A program made the translations under genes and the position numbers. 64,000 bases of DNA, taken from positions 186,001 to 250,000 of the forward strand of contig NZ_CP030056.1 in NCBI RefSeq assembly GCF_015291645.1. Reading direction: 5' to 3'. The stretch's first letter is position 1; every line of letters starts with the position of its first letter. Positions 60,315-64,000 of this stretch are shown here, one piece after another. The DNA is from Bradyrhizobium sp. CCBAU 53340. Lineage in GTDB: Bacteria; Pseudomonadota; Alphaproteobacteria; Rhizobiales; Xanthobacteraceae. The notes below the pieces were generated by a model. It was not told where the DNA came from. It saw only the letters and a list, made by a program, of their open reading frames with translations, and made no database searches.

Positions 60315-62438
60315 CTACGCCCCGATTTCGGTGGCGTGCTCTGCTACTGGAACGGTAACACTGTCACCATCATCCCTGAGCTGAACAATGACATTGCCAG
60401 AGGCGTCCAACGTCATGCGGCTCCCGCGCGGCACAACTAGTGTTGATGATTGCTCATCCAAAAGGGCCGGGCCTTCGATCGATCCTGCAATCCCGAGTTC
60501 CGATCGTCGAAGAACTGGGACTTTAACCCAAGCGCGAGTTGCATCATCATACACGGGTCGATAGCGAGATCCCTCCGAGCGAGGAGGGTCTTCCATCCGA
60601 CCAAGTTTCGCGGGTTCTCGTACTTCTTTCAGGGTTACACGGATGTTCATAATCTCAAGATCAAGATCGGGTATGATATCGCCGAAGATACCTTTATAGG
60701 TCTGGATGAACGCAGCGCGAATAGTTTCACGTTCGCTCTCGCTGTAGGGTCCAACGGGCAGTCCTGTTACCAGCTCCGACCCTTGGCCCACAAAGCGAAT
60801 GTCGGCGCGGCGCTCCATCTGAAGTGTACTGTGCGGAGATCTGGCCTGCGCAATCACGCGCCTTGTGTCGTCTTCCAGGCGCCTGAAGGCTGCTTCGAGT
60901 TTCTCGATTTCCATCGATCCCAGCAGGGCGCCAAGCGTTCTCGAGCGATCAACACGCGCGGGTGCAATCAACAAGCCGAGTGCCGACGCGACGCCAGCAT
61001 TCGGCGGACAGATAACCTGTTTGATGCCGAGACGTCTGGCGACGTCACAACCGTGCATCGGGCCGCCACCGCCCGTCACGATGAGCTTGTACTTAGTTAT
61101 ATCGTGGCCTCGCTCAGCAACATGGACACGCGCGGCGGCTGCCATCGTCTCGTTAACAATGGCCTGAATGCCATTCGCCACTTTGATGAATGGCATCTCT
61201 ATGGCGTGCCCGACGCCTGTGAGCGCCGCCTCTGCAGCTCCGCGGCGCAAAACCATAGTGCCACCGGCAAAGTTATCAACGTCAATCGCCCCCGAAACAA
61301 CGTTTGCATCGGTAACCGTTGGCGCAGTTCCGCCGTTCGGGTAGCAGGCGGGGCCAGGTCGCGATCCCGCACTTTGCGGCCCCACCTTGAGCATTCCTAG
61401 CTCATCAACATGTGCGATGCTCCCGCCGCCCGCACCGATTTCGATAAGCTCAACAGTCGAGATGTTCACCGGCAATCCGCTTCCTGGGGCGAACCGCTTC
61501 TGGCGAGCCGCTTCAAACTGATACGCGATCAGGGGCTCGCCGTTCTCAATCACGCCAAGCTTTGCAGTTGTCCCGCCCATGTCGAAGGCAAGCACATTGT
61601 CAAATCCGGAGCGTTTGCCGAAATACGCGGCCACCAATGTGCCAGCAGCCGGCCCCGACTCCAACAGTTCGATCGGCGTACGGCGCGCTTCCTCGATATG
61701 CGTCAATCCGCCGTTTGAGAGCATCATGAAAAGTGCTCCTGGTATTCCAAAGGCCTTTAGCTGCACCTCGAGTTCACGCAAATATTTGTCTGCAATGGGC
61801 TTGATATACGCGTTCGCGGCGGTCGTTGACGTTCGTTCGTACTCCCGGATTTGTGGGCAGACCTCGGACGAGATCGACAGTTGGACTTGTGGGAAATGCC
61901 GCTCGATTAGGCTCTTGGCTCGCAGTTCATTTGTCCCATTGGCATATGAATGCAAGAATGAAACTGCCAGCGAAGTGACGCCCCTGTCGAGCAGCCGGCG
62001 TGTTTTTATTAGAAGTTCGTCTTCGTTGAGTGGATGCTGGATGTGCCCGTTGAACAAGGTGCGTTCATTAACTTCAACGCGATCATCCTGCTCAATCAAT
62101 GGTTTTGGCAATTTCAGAAATAGATCATACAGATCGTATTTAAACTCCCGCTGTAAGTCGAGCGTATCCCTAAAGCCGCTCGTTGTGATCAATCCGGTCC
62201 TTGCGCCACGACGCTCGATGAGAGCGTTAGTGAACAACGTTGTCGCATGGACCACGCGACCAATCTGATCGGGATCGGTGCCGCTGGCGTTAACGACCTG
62301 CTTTACGCCGGCGAGGGCTCCAATTGTTGGATCATGGGGCGTCGTCAGCTCCTTGTGTGCGACAACGCGACCATCATCAGTGCAATAGAGGACAATGTCG
62401 GTGAACGTGCCGCCAATATCGATACCAAGCGAGTACAT
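60315..62438 (-). CDS. hyuA: Hydantoinase/oxoprolinase subunit A (HyuA family)
   Basis: The 707-residue ATP-dependent subunit has the sugar-kinase-like ATP site GIDIGGTFTDIVLY near the N-terminus, NVLAFDMGGTTAKLG, VIENGEPLIAYQFEAA, and VTGGGGPMHGCDVARRLGI. The A-type subunit of N-methylhydantoinase/5-oxoprolinase/acetophenone-carboxylase-like enzymes works with HyuB. HyuB ends 17 bases upstream, so the two form an operon. Substrate cannot be read from the sequence; a lactam or hydantoin fits the nitrogen-catabolism setting. Confidence 0.9.
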   Translation of the reverse strand: MYSLGIDIGGTFTDIVLYCTDDGRVVAHKELTTPHDPTIGALAGVKQVVNASGTDPDQIGRVVHATTLFTNALIERRGARTGLITTSGFRDTLDLQREFKYDLYDLFLKLPKPLIEQDDRVEVNERTLFNGHIQHPLNEDELLIKTRRLLDRGVTSLAVSFLHSYANGTNELRAKSLIERHFPQVQLSISSEVCPQIREYERTSTTAANAYIKPIADKYLRELEVQLKAFGIPGALFMMLSNGGLTHIEEARRTPIELLESGPAAGTLVAAYFGKRSGFDNVLAFDMGGTTAKLGVIENGEPLIAYQFEAARQKRFAPGSGLPVNISTVELIEIGAGGGSIAHVDELGMLKVGPQSAGSRPGPACYPNGGTAPTVTDANVVSGAIDVDNFAGGTMVLRRGAAEAALTGVGHAIEMPFIKVANGIQAIVNETMAAAARVHVAERGHDITKYKLIVTGGGGPMHGCDVARRLGIKQVICPPNAGVASALGLLIAPARVDRSRTLGALLGSMEIEKLEAAFRRLEDDTRRVIAQARSPHSTLQMERRADIRFVGQGSELVTGLPVGPYSESERETIRAAFIQTYKGIFGDIIPDLDLEIMNIRVTLKEVREPAKLGRMEDPPRSEGSRYRPVYDDATRAWVKVPVLRRSELGIAGSIEGPALLDEQSSTLVVPRGSRMTLDASGNVIVQLRDDGDSVTVPVAEHATEIGA

Positions 62439-62455
62439 ATCGGATCTAACCCTTC

Positions 62456-64000
62456 TTATACAAAATCTTTGGCGCCATCGGCTTCGGCCAGCGCTTCCTG
62501 AGCGCGGATCGGAACACCAAATCCGCCAGCGCCAGGTGTGCGCAGCAGAACGCGGGCACCAAAGTCGATAGTGTGTTGTATCTTGGGATCAACCCGAACG
62601 GTGTTGATCTGGATCTCACCGGCAGCGCCGGGATCGCCGCCTGCTAAGCCATTCGCCACAGCTTCTGGCTTAGTTCGTTCAGCCATAAAGGAAATTATGG
62701 TAGGCCCTTTATTTAGATTCTCGAAGAGAAACTCCTGCCCAGCCCCCCCTGTGAACCGACCGCTGCCCGCTGTCCGCGATCGGATTCGGCGGTGGCAAAT
62801 TCTGATCGGCGCGGTTCGTTCCAGCACCTCGACGGGCGTGGAGGAAATGTTGCTCGGCCAAGACAACACGCTTGCGCCGTCCGAGGCCGCGCTGGCCCCA
62901 TAGCCTCCGTTCAGGAAGAATAAGTTAGCGAAAGTCTTTCCATCCTCTTTGACGCCGGCCAGGTTTACGCACCAGAGAGGTGAGCCGACGTCGGAGATGA
63001 CTCTCTCCGGCACGACTTGTGACAGCGCACGCAAGACCATCGCCGGCAGGAAATGTCCGATAAGTGCGCGTGCCCCGCCCGCTGCGGGCGGCTTTGAATT
63101 AAGAATTGAGCCAAGAGGTGCATGAATATTGAGCGGTTCCAACGCACCGTCATTGTTTGGCGTGTCGGGCGTAAGAACGGCTTTGATTCCATAGGCAGTG
63201 TATGCCGTCGTATAAGCAGCGCAGACGTTGATGGAGCGCTGCACTTGAGGATCTGTACCTCGGTAATCAACCTCGATTTCATCACCATGAACTTTAAGCG
63301 CCATCCGCAACACGATGCTATTTTCAAATCCATCGCTGACGGCGGTGGCATGATAGACGCCATCCGGTATTGCGGAAATCGCACGCCGCATCGCGGCTTC
63401 CGTCCGACCGCGGATCTGTTGAGACACTTCGGAGAATGAACGGAGCTCCCACTCCTTTAGCAAAGAAATGAGGCGCACCTCCATCAGATGCAGTGCAGAA
63501 AACTGCGCATAAAGGTCGCCTACCGTCTGATCTGGCGTACGAACGTTCTGGCGAAGCAGGCTTTCAAATGTGCGGTTCATTCGACCCGCCTCAACCACCT
63601 TCATCATTGGGATTTGGAATCCCTCCTCGTACACCTCGCGTGCATCGGCAGAACGGATGCGTCCACCAATGTCAGGAGCGTGCGTGACCGACCCAGCGAA
63701 CGCAACAATATTGCCATTCAAGAAAATGGGCTTGGCTACCGTGATATCGGGCAGATGGCCGGTGCCAAGCCAGACATCGTTGGTGATCAGGATATCGCCC
63801 TCGGAGAGGGTCTCATGTGGAAACTGTTTGAGAAAGCCACGAACCGTCCGCGGAACGGTACCGATAAAGGATGGAATGCTGTTAGCGGGTTGCGCTAACG
63901 AGCGTCCTTCGGCATCCATGAGAACGCACGCAAAATCATTAGACTCGCGAACGACGGATGAGAAGGAGGTACGCAGCAGCGTCGTAGCGGCCTCTTCAGT
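62456..64000 (-). CDS. hyuB: Hydantoinase/oxoprolinase subunit B (HyuB family), 5' end beyond the window
   Basis: The frame is open to the last base of the window. Upstream of ATG 63919 it reads RTSFSSVVRESNDFACVLMD, the usual N-terminal part of HyuB, so the real start lies beyond 64000. Recognisable blocks are LSEGDILITNDVWLGTGHLP, AFAGSVTHAPDIGG, EVDYRGTDPQVQRSINVC and RRIRSRTAGSGRFTGGAGQE. The pair with HyuA forms a two-subunit ATP-dependent lactamase/hydantoinase. Confidence 0.92.
   Translation of the reverse strand, partial: TEEAATTLLRTSFSSVVRESNDFACVLMDAEGRSLAQPANSIPSFIGTVPRTVRGFLKQFPHETLSEGDILITNDVWLGTGHLPDITVAKPIFLNGNIVAFAGSVTHAPDIGGRIRSADAREVYEEGFQIPMMKVVEAGRMNRTFESLLRQNVRTPDQTVGDLYAQFSALHLMEVRLISLLKEWELRSFSEVSQQIRGRTEAAMRRAISAIPDGVYHATAVSDGFENSIVLRMALKVHGDEIEVDYRGTDPQVQRSINVCAAYTTAYTAYGIKAVLTPDTPNNDGALEPLNIHAPLGSILNSKPPAAGGARALIGHFLPAMVLRALSQVVPERVISDVGSPLWCVNLAGVKEDGKTFANLFFLNGGYGASAASDGASVLSWPSNISSTPVEVLERTAPIRICHRRIRSRTAGSGRFTGGAGQEFLFENLNKGPTIISFMAERTKPEAVANGLAGGDPGAAGEIQINTVRVDPKIQHTIDFGARVLLRTPGAGGFGVPIRAQEALAEADGAKDFV

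Noticed and set aside
1..64000. CRISPR array, tRNA or rRNA genes
   Set aside because: I found no regularly spaced repeats and no tRNA- or rRNA-like segments by eye; a tRNAscan run would settle the tRNA question.

Overview
The window looks like an accessory (island-type) stretch of a high-GC alphaproteobacterial genome, most likely a Bradyrhizobium-like rhizobium. The basis is the rhizobial-type IS66 element with a UPF0149 passenger gene, a convincing tts box (TtsI-dependent type III secretion promoter) in front of a large effector-like gene, and protein families typical of Nitrobacteraceae. The taxonomy is inference; there is no rRNA or other marker gene here.

Region 1 (about 1-28 kb) is a dense anti-phage defence island. 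In order it holds: a SIR2-HerA pair (SIR2 frameshifted); a DUF2130 coiled-coil protein; an AbiE-type toxin-antitoxin pair facing a remnant of another AbiEi antitoxin; a candidate RiPP precursor translationally coupled to a radical SAM/SPASM enzyme, convergent with an operon of a membrane protein, a small helical protein and an M48 metallopeptidase; a frameshifted possible nuclease and an unrecognised gene; a type II CBASS (patatin-like CapV, CD-NTase, Cap2, Cap3); a second CBASS-like pair (2TM-beta effector, frameshifted, plus CD-NTase); a third, head-to-head pair of a 2TM-beta effector with a small diadenylate-cyclase-like protein, which I regard as the most novel item; a WGR protein; and a five-gene bacterial ubiquitin-like conjugation operon (Ubl, E2, JAB-E1 fusion, kinase-like TCAD9-type protein, DUF6527).

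Region 2 (28-35 kb) is degraded symbiosis-island-like DNA: remnants of IS110, LacI and IS21 genes, a 757-residue candidate type III effector behind a tts box, an orphan excisionase-type HTH gene, a diverged ~60-bp repeat, and a run of hairpins that may be a structured RNA.

Region 3 (35-47 kb) is a high-GC catabolic cluster: IclR regulator, RraA-type aldolase, LigI-like amidohydrolase, TRAP transporter, LLM flavin monooxygenase, SMP-30 lactonase, flavin reductase with a fused winged helix, ketopantoate-reductase-like protein, Ldh-type dehydrogenase and a broken SDR gene. It probably imports and degrades an organic acid or aromatic-derived compound.

Region 4 (47-64 kb) has lower GC and looks like an amino-acid/amide nitrogen scavenging cluster, mostly on the minus strand: M20 deacylase, DUF1028, RidA, FAD monooxygenase, glutamate-type dehydrogenase, beta-propeller protein, semialdehyde dehydrogenase, flavin reductase and hydantoinase HyuA/HyuB (HyuB runs off the right edge). 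A complete IS66 element with a perfect 8-bp target duplication splits this block.

Several genes (SIR2, the possible nuclease, cap15, IS66 tnpB, SDR) carry apparent frameshifts. They may be real decay or assembly error; the sequence alone does not decide.
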